From positions 1 through 33,894 of the IMG/VR virus record IMGVR_UViG_3300020442_003731: a DNA stretch of 33,894 nucleotides. The stretch is one strand, 5' to 3'. Position 1 is the first letter of the stretch. Every line of letters starts with the position of its first letter. This DNA comes from a virus. This document shows positions 16,034 to 23,440 of this stretch, piece by piece. The notes under the pieces were generated by a model. The model had not been told where the DNA came from. It worked only from the letters and a program-made list of their open reading frames with translations, and searched no databases. The translations under genes and the position numbers were made by a program.

Positions 16034-17424
16034 CCTAGTACAACCCAAGCACTACCGTTGTAACCTTCAAATTTATTACTGCTATTATTGAAAATTATCA
16101 TGCCTGCTTCTGCAGCCATGCTATCACGTTGTGCATATGTATGACTTCCTACTTTGGCTATTGGCGTTCTTAGAACACCTGCGCTATCAAATATCAAACC
16201 TTTGTTTTCATTTCCTGCCGGGCCGTTAACTCCATCGGATAGAGCAACTCCAAAGTATGCATTGTATGCTGTATTGTTAATAGGTTCGTCTGCAACATAG
16301 ATACCAAAGCCGCCTGCTTGTCTCCAACCGTTGCCATCAAAACCTTCTGCATCAAACTGTAATACACAATCGTCTGGCAGTAGTGCTGATTTGTTATGCC
16401 ATGTTCCGTTGAAGCTTCTTACAGTTTGCGGACCTTTTACATTAAATGTTACAGATTGACTCATAAACTCTATATCGCTTGTAGCATCATTTGCTTCAAA
16501 AGTCAATATACCATATGAATTTACATAAACTTGACCGCTGCCTTGATTGTAACTTATTATACTTTTATCATCGGCTGAATATAGCTCACCTCTAAATTTA
16601 CCAAAATGTTCAGCTACCCATGGTGCATTTCCAATTATATCAGCTGTTACAATAGGACGCCCATCGTAGTGTTGAACATGTCCTCTAAGAGCACTTTCTG
16701 TTCTGTCATCTCCTAATACAACAATAGGTCCTTTAGCGATTGCATCCTCTGGCGGCATTACTGTGTGTGCTATACCACCTAGCCAATTGTGTTGATTGTG
16801 GTTTTCATCAGGTGGGCTCATTAATGAAGTAGTTTCATCAGCCATCACCGAGCCGATAAGATTTCCTGTAAGGGTTCCTGTATGATTACCAGTAGCGTCT
16901 CCAGTTAAAGAACCTGTAACATTACCTGTAATATCTCCATAAAAATCTCCATAGTGACTACCGTTGAAGTCTCCACTAAACGCACCAAACAGAGTAGTAT
17001 CACTAGTTACACTACCAATTAGATCTCCGTAAAATGTGCCATATATTGCATCTGCATCAATAGATCTATTAGCGTTATCAACAATTGATTGTCCGTACTG
17101 ATCAATGACATTACCGGTAATATCAGCATTTAATATTTCGCTTTCAGGATCTAGTATTACGTTGCCATTTCTATCTCTTACTTCGCCAATAATACTTGTT
17201 TTGAAAACATTTGTTGTACTATCAAATAATACTGTACCATCTAGGTCGTGTATATCGCCAATCATTGGTCCAAAAATCTTTCCAGTATCAACATCAACTT
17301 GTAATGCGCCTGATTTTGACACAACGCTGGCTTTAATTTGGCTGGTCCAGCTGTCAACTAAGACATCGCTGTCAGCACCAACTACATCTAATCTGTAACT
17401 TTCACCGGGTATAAAATCTGCCAT
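16030..17424 (-). CDS. Fibre-like protein with 24-residue repeats, opposite strand to the tail block
   Basis: This is a 464-residue protein. Residues 56-128 are three repeats of about 24 residues (GDIHDLDGTVLFD.., GEVRDRNGNVILD.., GNVIDQYGQSIVD..). Residues 129-192 are a glycine-spaced stretch (GDFNGSHYGDFYGDITGNVTG and on) typical of slender fibres. The C-terminus has a GFGIYVADEP..GLIFDSAGVL region and ends FEGYNGSAWVVLG, similar to the YDGTNW motif of the plus-strand fibres. There is no catalytic motif. A host-range fibre or fibre tip is inferred. The minus-strand late box (17444-17451) and ribosome site AAGGAG lie just upstream, so it is timed like the virion genes although it sits among accessory genes. 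Confidence 0.7.
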   Translation of the reverse strand: MADFIPGESYRLDVVGADSDVLVDSWTSQIKASVVSKSGALQVDVDTGKIFGPMIGDIHDLDGTVLFDSTTNVFKTSIIGEVRDRNGNVILDPESEILNADITGNVIDQYGQSIVDNANRSIDADAIYGTFYGDLIGSVTSDTTLFGAFSGDFNGSHYGDFYGDITGNVTGSLTGDATGNHTGTLTGNLIGSVMADETTSLMSPPDENHNQHNWLGGIAHTVMPPEDAIAKGPIVVLGDDRTESALRGHVQHYDGRPIVTADIIGNAPWVAEHFGKFRGELYSADDKSIISYNQGSGQVYVNSYGILTFEANDATSDIEFMSQSVTFNVKGPQTVRSFNGTWHNKSALLPDDCVLQFDAEGFDGNGWRQAGGFGIYVADEPINNTAYNAYFGVALSDGVNGPAGNENKGLIFDSAGVLRTPIAKVGSHTYAQRDSMAAEAGMIIFNNSSNKFEGYNGSAWVVLG

Positions 17425-17443
17425 AGGAGCTCCTTATGTAAAG

Positions 17444-17451
17444 TATTTATC
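17444..17451 (-). promoter_or_regulatory. T4-like late promoter box GATAAATA, minus strand
   Basis: Read on the minus strand, the box is GATAAATA, the same as at 1267 and 6004. The start would be near 17438, giving a 14-base leader with AAGGAG before the ATG at 17424. The ribosome site lies in a 10-base palindrome, AGGAGCTCCT (17425-17434). Confidence 0.62.
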
Positions 17452-17463
17452 AGAAATCTGTTC

Positions 17464-17492
17464 TTGACATCAATTTATAATTTTAGTATAAT
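17464..17492 (+). promoter_or_regulatory. Perfect-consensus sigma70 promoter with the start codon at the expected +1
   Basis: TTGACA (17464-17469), a 17-base spacer and TATAAT (17487-17492) match the consensus at every position. Transcription is expected to start at about 17498-17500, which coincides with the ATG at 17499, so the mRNA would be leaderless. No ribosome site precedes the ATG. Confidence 0.72.
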
Positions 17493-17498
17493 TACTGT

Positions 17499-18821
17499 AT
17501 GTATGATATATTCTATGTTGGCTCGAAATCTGATGAACAATGGCAAGTTTTCAAAGAAAATTTTCCTATAGCAAAATGCACGGATAGTGTAAAATCAGCT
17601 ACACAAAAAAGTTTAACAAAACACTTCTGGATAGTTTACCCAGATACGATAGTTACTGATTTTTCGTTTGATTATGTACCAGACGAATATAGTCAGAATG
17701 TTGCACATGTATTTCTAAACAACAATGAATATGACGGAGTAGTATTACTACCTAAAACACACAGTTACACTGATAAAGAAATACAAACTAGATTTTATGT
17801 TTCACATAAAAAAGTTGAAATTGTAGCGAGTATGCCTGCAAATTATGAAATATTTTACGTTGATACATATCAAGAATATTGTGATGCTTTTGACAAATCA
17901 AAATTTGAAATGTTTTATGTAGTTCCTAAGTATGTAGAAATACACAAAGACTTCAAATTTGATACGTATTTTTCTCACCACAATACATATGATAGGAAAA
18001 TAAATCATATGTATCTAAATGGCGAATATCATGACGGTGTAATGCTTTGTAATAAAAAAACAAGAATAAGTGAACGAGAATGGTTATTCAAATTTATTGC
18101 TGCAAAAAAAGAAATAAATGTTTTAGCAAGCACACCTAAGCCTTATGATGTTGTGTTTATAAGTTATGAAGAACCGGATGCTGATATAAACTTTGAAAAT
18201 TTGAAAAATAAAGCACCAGATGCAAAACGTGTTCATGGAGTAAAAGGAATACACCAGGCTCATATCGAAGCAGCAAAGTTATGTGATACTCCTTTCTTAT
18301 GGATTGTAGATGGAGATGCTACAATAGTTGACGATTTTGAATTTAATTATCATGTTCCTGCATGGCAACATACACATGTGCATGTTTGGAGAAGTAAAAA
18401 TCCTATTAACGGTTTAGTGTATGGTTACGGTGGAGTAAAACTATTTCCAAGAGAAGCAACTATAAACATGGATACTAGTAAACCAGATATGACAACAAGC
18501 ATAAGCGATAAATTTGTTGCTGTTAAAAAAGTTAGTAACATAACAGGATTTAACACAGGAGAATTTGAAACATGGAAAAGTGCTTTTAGAGAGTGTTGTA
18601 AACTTTCAAGTAAAATTATTGATAGACAAAAAGATGAGGAAACTGAGCGTAGATTAAAAATTTGGTGTAGTATTGGCAGAGACAAACCTTTTGGAGAATA
18701 TGCTATAAAAGGAGCTAAAGCAGGTGCAATGTACGGTGCAAGGAACAAAGGCGATGCACAAGCATTGAAAATGATTAATGATTTTGATTGGTTAAAGGAA
18801 CAGTTTGATGGAAACATATAA
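17499..18821 (+). CDS. Triple-module glycosyltransferase-like protein, two modules degenerate
   Basis: This 440-residue protein is built of three repeats of one unit: about 1-115 (YDIFYVGSKS..FWIVYPD..TDFSFDY..EYDGVVLLPK), 116-215 (YEIFYVDTYQ..FYVVPKY..KDFKFDTY..YHDGVMLCNK) and 216-440 (YDVVFISYEEP..KRVHGVKG..LWIVDGDATIVDDFEFNY..INGLVYGYGGVKLFP). Only the third keeps the D271-G-D273 motif and matches the protein at 12369-13292 over its length, so the first two are likely non-catalytic, perhaps for substrate binding or assembly. The ATG lies exactly where the promoter would start transcription; the repeat boundaries confirm that this is the N-terminus. Its 3' end overlaps the next gene. A glycosyltransferase role is inferred. 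Confidence 0.55.
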   Translation: MYDIFYVGSKSDEQWQVFKENFPIAKCTDSVKSATQKSLTKHFWIVYPDTIVTDFSFDYVPDEYSQNVAHVFLNNNEYDGVVLLPKTHSYTDKEIQTRFYVSHKKVEIVASMPANYEIFYVDTYQEYCDAFDKSKFEMFYVVPKYVEIHKDFKFDTYFSHHNTYDRKINHMYLNGEYHDGVMLCNKKTRISEREWLFKFIAAKKEINVLASTPKPYDVVFISYEEPDADINFENLKNKAPDAKRVHGVKGIHQAHIEAAKLCDTPFLWIVDGDATIVDDFEFNYHVPAWQHTHVHVWRSKNPINGLVYGYGGVKLFPREATINMDTSKPDMTTSISDKFVAVKKVSNITGFNTGEFETWKSAFRECCKLSSKIIDRQKDEETERRLKIWCSIGRDKPFGEYAIKGAKAGAMYGARNKGDAQALKMINDFDWLKEQFDGNI

Positions 18822-19851
18822 AATCCTTGATAGATTTGAATTACTGTATCCTACAGATGAAAGATTTAGTGATTTACGTAGAGCATATATAGACAAAGAT
18901 TTACATAGTATATTTAGGTTATCTAATGTTGACGATGAATATCGTAAAGCAATATTAGAAAAAAATGTTTACAGTATTTTTAGACTATGTGAAAACGCAA
19001 CAGTCCAAGGAGACATTGAAGATCTTAAAAAAGCTATTATTGATCAAAATTTGTATAGTATTTTTCGTTTGATACCTGACGATTATGAAGATCTAAAAAA
19101 AGCAGTGTGCAATGAAAATAGGAATAGCATTTACAAATTATTAGAATTAGATAGTATAAGAAAAATTGTAGAACTAGATAATCCATATGCGTTATATGAT
19201 ACATTAATAGAATACACTGACAGTCAGTTTGCTCATGCATTGAAATTTATGTTTCTTGAAGGAGTAGAATTTGATGAAGATTGTTTAAGTAGAGGACAAT
19301 TAAGAAGTAAAATTTGGCTTGTAAATGAGTTGAAAAAAATAAGTGTTGATTTAGGTGTTGTATTTTTATGTGCTGGTTGGTATGGTACATTAGCTGTAAT
19401 GTTATTTGAATCAGGAATGAGCATAGAAAAAATAAGAAGTTTTGATATCGATCCTTCTACTGAAAAAGTTGCAGAAATGTTTAACAAAAAATGGATAAGT
19501 GGCTGGAAATTCAAACCTGTTGTACAAGACATACACGATATTGACTTTGAAGAACATAACTATATAGTATTGAAAAAAGATGGTGATTTTGAAAGGCTTT
19601 GGGATATACCAAACACTATTATAAACACAAGTTGTGAACATATAGATAATTTTGAAACTTGGTATGAAAAAATACCTAGCGGTAAACTTGTTGTGTTGCA
19701 GTGTAATGATTATGATGAAATTGAAGAGCATGTAAATACACATGAAAATATAGAAAGTTTTGCACAGCAAACTCCTATGGAAACAGAATTATATAGTGGT
19801 GAAATAGACTTAGGAAAATATAAAAGGTTTATGAGAATTGGATTTAAGTAA
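18808..19851 (+). CDS. SIFRL-repeat protein with methyltransferase-like C-terminal domain
   Basis: This is a 347-residue protein. The ATG at 18808 is chosen over the TTG just before it because AAAGGAA lies 8 bases upstream. Residues 22-111 hold four copies of a 17-residue core (DLRRAYIDKDLHSIFRL at 22-38, then 44-60, 72-88 and 95-111), perhaps with a fifth weak one at 117-133; they look like short helical-pair repeats. Residues 180-300 resemble a class I SAM methyltransferase: VFLCAGWYGTLA for the glycine-rich loop and FDIDP for the acidic residue that binds the ribose. The substrate is unknown. The gene overlaps the end of the glycosyltransferase-like gene and its own stop overlaps the 74-aa ORF, so it bridges the two groups. 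Confidence 0.6.
   Translation: METYKILDRFELLYPTDERFSDLRRAYIDKDLHSIFRLSNVDDEYRKAILEKNVYSIFRLCENATVQGDIEDLKKAIIDQNLYSIFRLIPDDYEDLKKAVCNENRNSIYKLLELDSIRKIVELDNPYALYDTLIEYTDSQFAHALKFMFLEGVEFDEDCLSRGQLRSKIWLVNELKKISVDLGVVFLCAGWYGTLAVMLFESGMSIEKIRSFDIDPSTEKVAEMFNKKWISGWKFKPVVQDIHDIDFEEHNYIVLKKDGDFERLWDIPNTIINTSCEHIDNFETWYEKIPSGKLVVLQCNDYDEIEEHVNTHENIESFAQQTPMETELYSGEIDLGKYKRFMRIGFK
18871..19140 (+). repeat. Four in-frame copies of a 17-codon SIFRL repeat
   Basis: The core D-L-K-K-A-(4)-N-(2)-S-I-F-R-L recurs at spacings of 22, 28 and 23 residues. Copy 4 is degenerate (NSIYKL). The spacers differ, so the copies are old enough to have diverged at the DNA level. Confidence 0.75.
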
Positions 19852-20062
19852 TTTTTCAGTAAGACAACTACAATTAGAAAGTGCTAGAGCGTTAAGCACC
19901 ATGCAAGCAACAAATGATAATATTTGGCAGTTCAACAAAAAAGCACACCATAATAGCCAAAATTGGTATATTGCAGTAATTGATTGGTATGTAGAACAAT
20001 ACGGAGACTTGCCTAGTAAAGTAGGCCCTGGTAAGGATGTAAAGTTGATACACGATGTATAA
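19838..20062 (+). CDS. Small unknown protein (74 aa) directly upstream of an rSAM gene
   Basis: The start is probably the TTG at 19838, since no earlier ATG is in frame and the next ATG (residue 22) would remove a third of the protein; AAGG lies about 10 bases upstream. The sequence is soluble, with a helical N-terminal half (VRQLQLESARALSTMQ) and a tryptophan- and tyrosine-rich second half (NIWQFNKKAHHNSQNWYIAVIDWYVEQYG) ending in GPGKDVKLIHDV. It overlaps the methyltransferase-like gene by 14 bases and the following rSAM gene by 8. I do not recognise it. Its size and place would suit a peptide substrate or a small binding partner of the rSAM enzyme, but it lacks a clear leader/core layout. 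Confidence 0.45.
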   Translation: MDLSNFSVRQLQLESARALSTMQATNDNIWQFNKKAHHNSQNWYIAVIDWYVEQYGDLPSKVGPGKDVKLIHDV

Positions 20063-21134
20063 TTATGAAGATATACGTGTTATTCATTTAGAAAACACAC
20101 AAAATTGTCAAGCAAGTTGTCCTATGTGTGATAGGAATCAAAATGGTGGAGATATAAATCCGCACATTGATCTTAGTGAACTTACACTAGAAGATTGTAA
20201 ACGCATTTTTGAGCCAGACTTTATTGCACAATTGAAAACAATGTACATGTGTGGCAATTTAGGTGATCCTATTGTAGCACGAGATACACTTGACATATTC
20301 CGTTACTTTAGAGAACACAATAAAGACATGTGGCTTTCTATGAATACAAACGCAGGAGCAAAAAGTGTTGAATGGTGGCAAGAACTTGCCCAAGTCTTTG
20401 GTCGAATGGGTGCTGTTATTTTTAGTGTTGATGGTCTTAGTGACACTAATCATCTATACAGGCAGGGTGTTGTCTGGAACAATGTAGAACGCAACATGCG
20501 GGCATTTATAGATGCTGGCGGCAGAGCTCGTTGGGACTTCTTAATATTTGAGCACAATCAACATCAAGTTGAAGAAGCAGAAGAATTAGCAAACGCTTGG
20601 GGTTGTGAAAAGTTTATGAAAAAGAAAACTGGTAGATTTGTTACAGCAACCAGTAAAAAGAAAGAATCACATCAAGCAGTTGACCGTAAAGGCAAAGAAA
20701 CTCAAAAGTTATCCAAGCCAAAGGAAGAATTTCAAAACGAAGCAATCAAACAATACGATAAAGTAGTTGAAAAACACGGTACCATGGATGAATATTATGA
20801 TCGTGCAGAAATACATTGTAAAGTAAAAGACGAAGGTGGTTTGTTTATTACAGCCGAAGGACTTGCTATGCCTTGTTGTTGGACTGCTGGTAGAATGTAC
20901 AAATGGTGGCACAAAGATCCTAAGGTAGAACAAGTGTGGGACTTTATTGATGCTGTAGGAGGCAAAGATGCAATCAGTGCTAAGACACACGGATTACGTG
21001 CAGTGTTTGACACAGGTATTTTTAACAATATTGAAAACAGTTGGAATAAGACTAGTTGTGCAGACGGCAAATTGAAAGTTTGTAGTATGAAGTGTGGTAA
21101 AGAATTTGATCCGTTTGCATCACAATTCAAGTAA
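20055..21134 (+). CDS. Radical SAM protein with SPASM-like C-terminus (rSAM-2)
   Basis: This is a 359-residue protein. The rSAM motif lies near the N-terminus (C18-QAS-C22-PM-C25). Instead of GGEP it has GNLGDP at 67-72. Conserved stretches shared with the genes at 22394 and 30575 are WWQELA, FSVDGLSDTNHLYR (123-136), NVERNMRAFIDAGG and FEHNQHQVEEAEE. A lysine-rich insert (185-240) separates the core from the C-terminal cysteines C255, C274-C275 (MPCCW), C335, C343 and C347, which fit a SPASM-type auxiliary cluster of the kind used on peptide substrates. It overlaps the 74-aa ORF upstream by 8 bases and converges on a minus-strand rSAM gene with a 15-base overlap. The substrate is unknown. 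Confidence 0.85.
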   Translation: MYNYEDIRVIHLENTQNCQASCPMCDRNQNGGDINPHIDLSELTLEDCKRIFEPDFIAQLKTMYMCGNLGDPIVARDTLDIFRYFREHNKDMWLSMNTNAGAKSVEWWQELAQVFGRMGAVIFSVDGLSDTNHLYRQGVVWNNVERNMRAFIDAGGRARWDFLIFEHNQHQVEEAEELANAWGCEKFMKKKTGRFVTATSKKKESHQAVDRKGKETQKLSKPKEEFQNEAIKQYDKVVEKHGTMDEYYDRAEIHCKVKDEGGLFITAEGLAMPCCWTAGRMYKWWHKDPKVEQVWDFIDAVGGKDAISAKTHGLRAVFDTGIFNNIENSWNKTSCADGKLKVCSMKCGKEFDPFASQFK

Positions 21135-22367
21135 TTTTTTTAATTCAGGAAATGTCTTACTAAAGTTTGTATTTCTTAGCTTATCAAATTTATCAATGCT
21201 TTTAACAAATAATCTTTTGCGTTTAGGTAATCTTTTTGTTGGTGCGTTGAGATAACCTTTTAACATTTGTATATTCCATCCTTGAAATTTATATTTGTCA
21301 AGTTTTTCCAATTGTATATTTGCCTTGCTATGTAGTTCTTCATCTATTTGTAAAAAATCTGCTGTAAAAGGTGCTGGATCTTGCCACGGATTTATACTGA
21401 TATTATTTTTGATTTTTACATTGTCTAGATACCATGTATACAAATCATCAAGCACTAAAGCATTAAAAACACTATAGCAAGTTTGTATGTCTATTTGTAT
21501 TCCAGTTTCGTGCAATCTATTGTATGTGTTTAACCATTTCTTTTGTTTTAACCCAAATCTAATATACTCACCTCTGTCACCATGACAATCGTGACTCATT
21601 ATTATATTACAATTATCTTTCCAATGTATAAGATATTTTTCTATAATGTTTACGCCTTTGTAGGTAGTGACACTACCGTTAGTGTGTGCCCATATTTTTA
21701 TTTTTTTGTTTAATTTGTGTTTTAGTAATACATCTAATAATTCATATACACCTTCTTGCATAAAAGGTTCTCCGCCGTTAAGATGTATACGATTTATTGT
21801 ATCTTGATGCTTTAGTATATAATCTATTTTTTTATCGTTATAATTTTGCCATTCTTCTGTAGGCATACTACCTGGTTTTAAGTCTCTAACAACTTCATAC
21901 GCTTCGTTGTAGTTTTGTGCTATCGTGCTACTTAGTGTGCTGTTGCATCCCATACATGCAAAATTACATTTATTTGTCCAAAGTAAATCAAGCCAAGTTG
22001 GTGTTTGAGTTTTCAGAGTTCCGTCTTTTGAGGTATTTTTTATAGCTTTGTTTATTTGTTCAGCACCATATTCATTTACTTGTTGTCTTACAGGAGATAT
22101 CTGTCCAGTCATTGATTCCATGCGTGAACAACTATTGCATTGTTCTGGAAAACGGTTCTGTAAAAAATCTCTTCTTATTTCTTTTGCTGCTTCACTGTTG
22201 ACAATGTCCTCAAAAGGTGTTATATTATTATTGTAACCTATTGCATCCATTGTAGCACAACAGGTGCTTATGCGGTTAAACTGACCTTCATACAAACTTG
22301 TAAAAGGTGCAGCACAAAAGTTTGATCCATATTTCTTTAATGGATCTTTGCTGAAAAAGGTAAACAT
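21120..22367 (-). CDS. Radical SAM protein with N-terminal twitch-like module (rSAM-3), minus strand
   Basis: This is a 415-residue protein. The N-terminal module has C18, C36-C37, C77 and C80 (EQCNSCSRME). The rSAM motif is C134-NFA-C138-MG-C141 and GGEP is at 198-201, followed by HTNGSVTT. The C-terminus ends NTNFSKTFPELKKLLEL, matching the FPEM tail of two other rSAM proteins in the window. It is the only minus-strand rSAM gene. A perfect late box (TATAAATA, minus strand, 22373-22380) lies so close that transcription would begin on the start codon, so the mRNA may be leaderless; no ribosome site or alternative in-frame start is visible. The substrate is unknown. Confidence 0.83.
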   Translation of the reverse strand: MFTFFSKDPLKKYGSNFCAAPFTSLYEGQFNRISTCCATMDAIGYNNNITPFEDIVNSEAAKEIRRDFLQNRFPEQCNSCSRMESMTGQISPVRQQVNEYGAEQINKAIKNTSKDGTLKTQTPTWLDLLWTNKCNFACMGCNSTLSSTIAQNYNEAYEVVRDLKPGSMPTEEWQNYNDKKIDYILKHQDTINRIHLNGGEPFMQEGVYELLDVLLKHKLNKKIKIWAHTNGSVTTYKGVNIIEKYLIHWKDNCNIIMSHDCHGDRGEYIRFGLKQKKWLNTYNRLHETGIQIDIQTCYSVFNALVLDDLYTWYLDNVKIKNNISINPWQDPAPFTADFLQIDEELHSKANIQLEKLDKYKFQGWNIQMLKGYLNAPTKRLPKRKRLFVKSIDKFDKLRNTNFSKTFPELKKLLEL

Positions 22368-22380
22368 AAATATATTTATA
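22365..22380. promoter_or_regulatory. Two back-to-back late promoter boxes forming a 16-bp near-palindrome
   Basis: The plus strand reads CATAAATATATTTATA. Its left half, CATAAATA (22365-22372), is a late-like box for the plus-strand rSAM gene (start near 22378, 16-base leader to the ATG at 22394). Its right half read on the minus strand is a perfect TATAAATA (22380-22373) for the minus-strand rSAM gene. The first three bases are also the minus gene's start codon. The two promoters cannot be occupied at once. Confidence 0.6.
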
Positions 22381-22393
22381 AAACACGCACATT

Positions 22394-23440
22394 ATGAAAA
22401 TTGAACTAGAAATTACAAGTGATTGCAATGCAGCATGTCCTGGGTGTGCTAGGACTTTGAATTCTGACATCTTGAAAATACAAAGTTTTACGCTACAAGA
22501 TTTATATCGTATATTTTCACCAATGGATGTAAGAGGTAATCAATTCAAGTTTTGCGGAGTATTAGGTGATCCTATAGTAAATCCTGACTTCCTAAAAATG
22601 GCAGATTATATAACACATTATGATGGATACGTAGAAGTTAGCACAAACGGTGGCTACAACAGTGCAGACTGGTGGCGTGAACTAGGCACTATAGCAGCAA
22701 ATCATCCTGGCATGTTACATATACATTTTTGTGCAGACGGACATAAAGAAACAAATCACATCTATCGTGTCAATACAAAATGGAACGTTGTCGAACGCAA
22801 CATGCAAGCCTTTGCTGAAACTGCACCAGAACAACATGCAACTTGGATTTATATTGTGTTTGATCACAACGAGCATGAATTAGATACAGCAAGAGAACAT
22901 GCAAAAAAGTTAGGATTTAACTTTGCCACACGCACAGGTATGCGTAACAGTTATCATCAATGGATAGCACAAATAGGCAAAAAGAATAATAAAACCAAAA
23001 AAGTTATTACCACAACAAAAGTTGAACATAGCAAAAAAGATGTTATGAAAGAAATTGATAATTTTATCAAAGACCATAAAGACAACAAAGTTGATGATAC
23101 TGCAAAGCAAGAAATGTTAGATAGTATTGTATGTAAATATATTCATGAAGATGAAGTATTTGTTGCAAGTGACCTAACCATGTGGCCTTGTTGTTTTTTA
23201 TATGACAGTGCTTTTAAGAATAAAGAAGGTATAGTTGATAAATTAAATCAATTTGAACCCGGTTGGAATAGTTTACGTAAGCATAGTGTAAATGGTATCA
23301 AACATCATCCTTGGTATAAGAAACTACTACAAGAAAGTTGGGATCCTGATCATCCGTTGCACTTTAATCGTTGTATCAAAACTTGTGCAAAAAATAAAGC
23401 ATACCATAATGAGATAAAATATGAAAAAGTATTACCATAA
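22394..23440 (+). CDS. Radical SAM protein with SPASM-like C-terminus (rSAM-4)
   Basis: This is a 348-residue protein and a paralogue of the genes at 20055 and 30575. The rSAM motif is at the very N-terminus (C11-NAA-C15-PG-C18). GGEP is replaced by GVLGDP (55-60). The shared stretches are DWWRELG, HFCADGHKETNHIYR, NVVERNMQAF and FDHNEHELD. A lysine-rich insert (195-245) precedes C247, C266-C267 (WPCCF), C327 and C331. The ATG at 22394 has no ribosome site; a late-like box gives a 16-base leader. Its 3' end overlaps the sulfotransferase gene by 20 bases, so the two are probably made together. The product and substrate are unknown. Confidence 0.85.
   Translation: MKIELEITSDCNAACPGCARTLNSDILKIQSFTLQDLYRIFSPMDVRGNQFKFCGVLGDPIVNPDFLKMADYITHYDGYVEVSTNGGYNSADWWRELGTIAANHPGMLHIHFCADGHKETNHIYRVNTKWNVVERNMQAFAETAPEQHATWIYIVFDHNEHELDTAREHAKKLGFNFATRTGMRNSYHQWIAQIGKKNNKTKKVITTTKVEHSKKDVMKEIDNFIKDHKDNKVDDTAKQEMLDSIVCKYIHEDEVFVASDLTMWPCCFLYDSAFKNKEGIVDKLNQFEPGWNSLRKHSVNGIKHHPWYKKLLQESWDPDHPLHFNRCIKTCAKNKAYHNEIKYEKVLP

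Noticed and set aside
16030-17451. Invertible fibre switch around the minus-strand fibre gene
   Set aside because: No recombinase gene and no inverted repeats longer than the 10-base palindrome at the ribosome site were seen.
21132-21145. T-rich run after the stop of the rSAM gene as a terminator
   Set aside because: The run of seven T follows the stop but no stem with G-C pairs precedes it.
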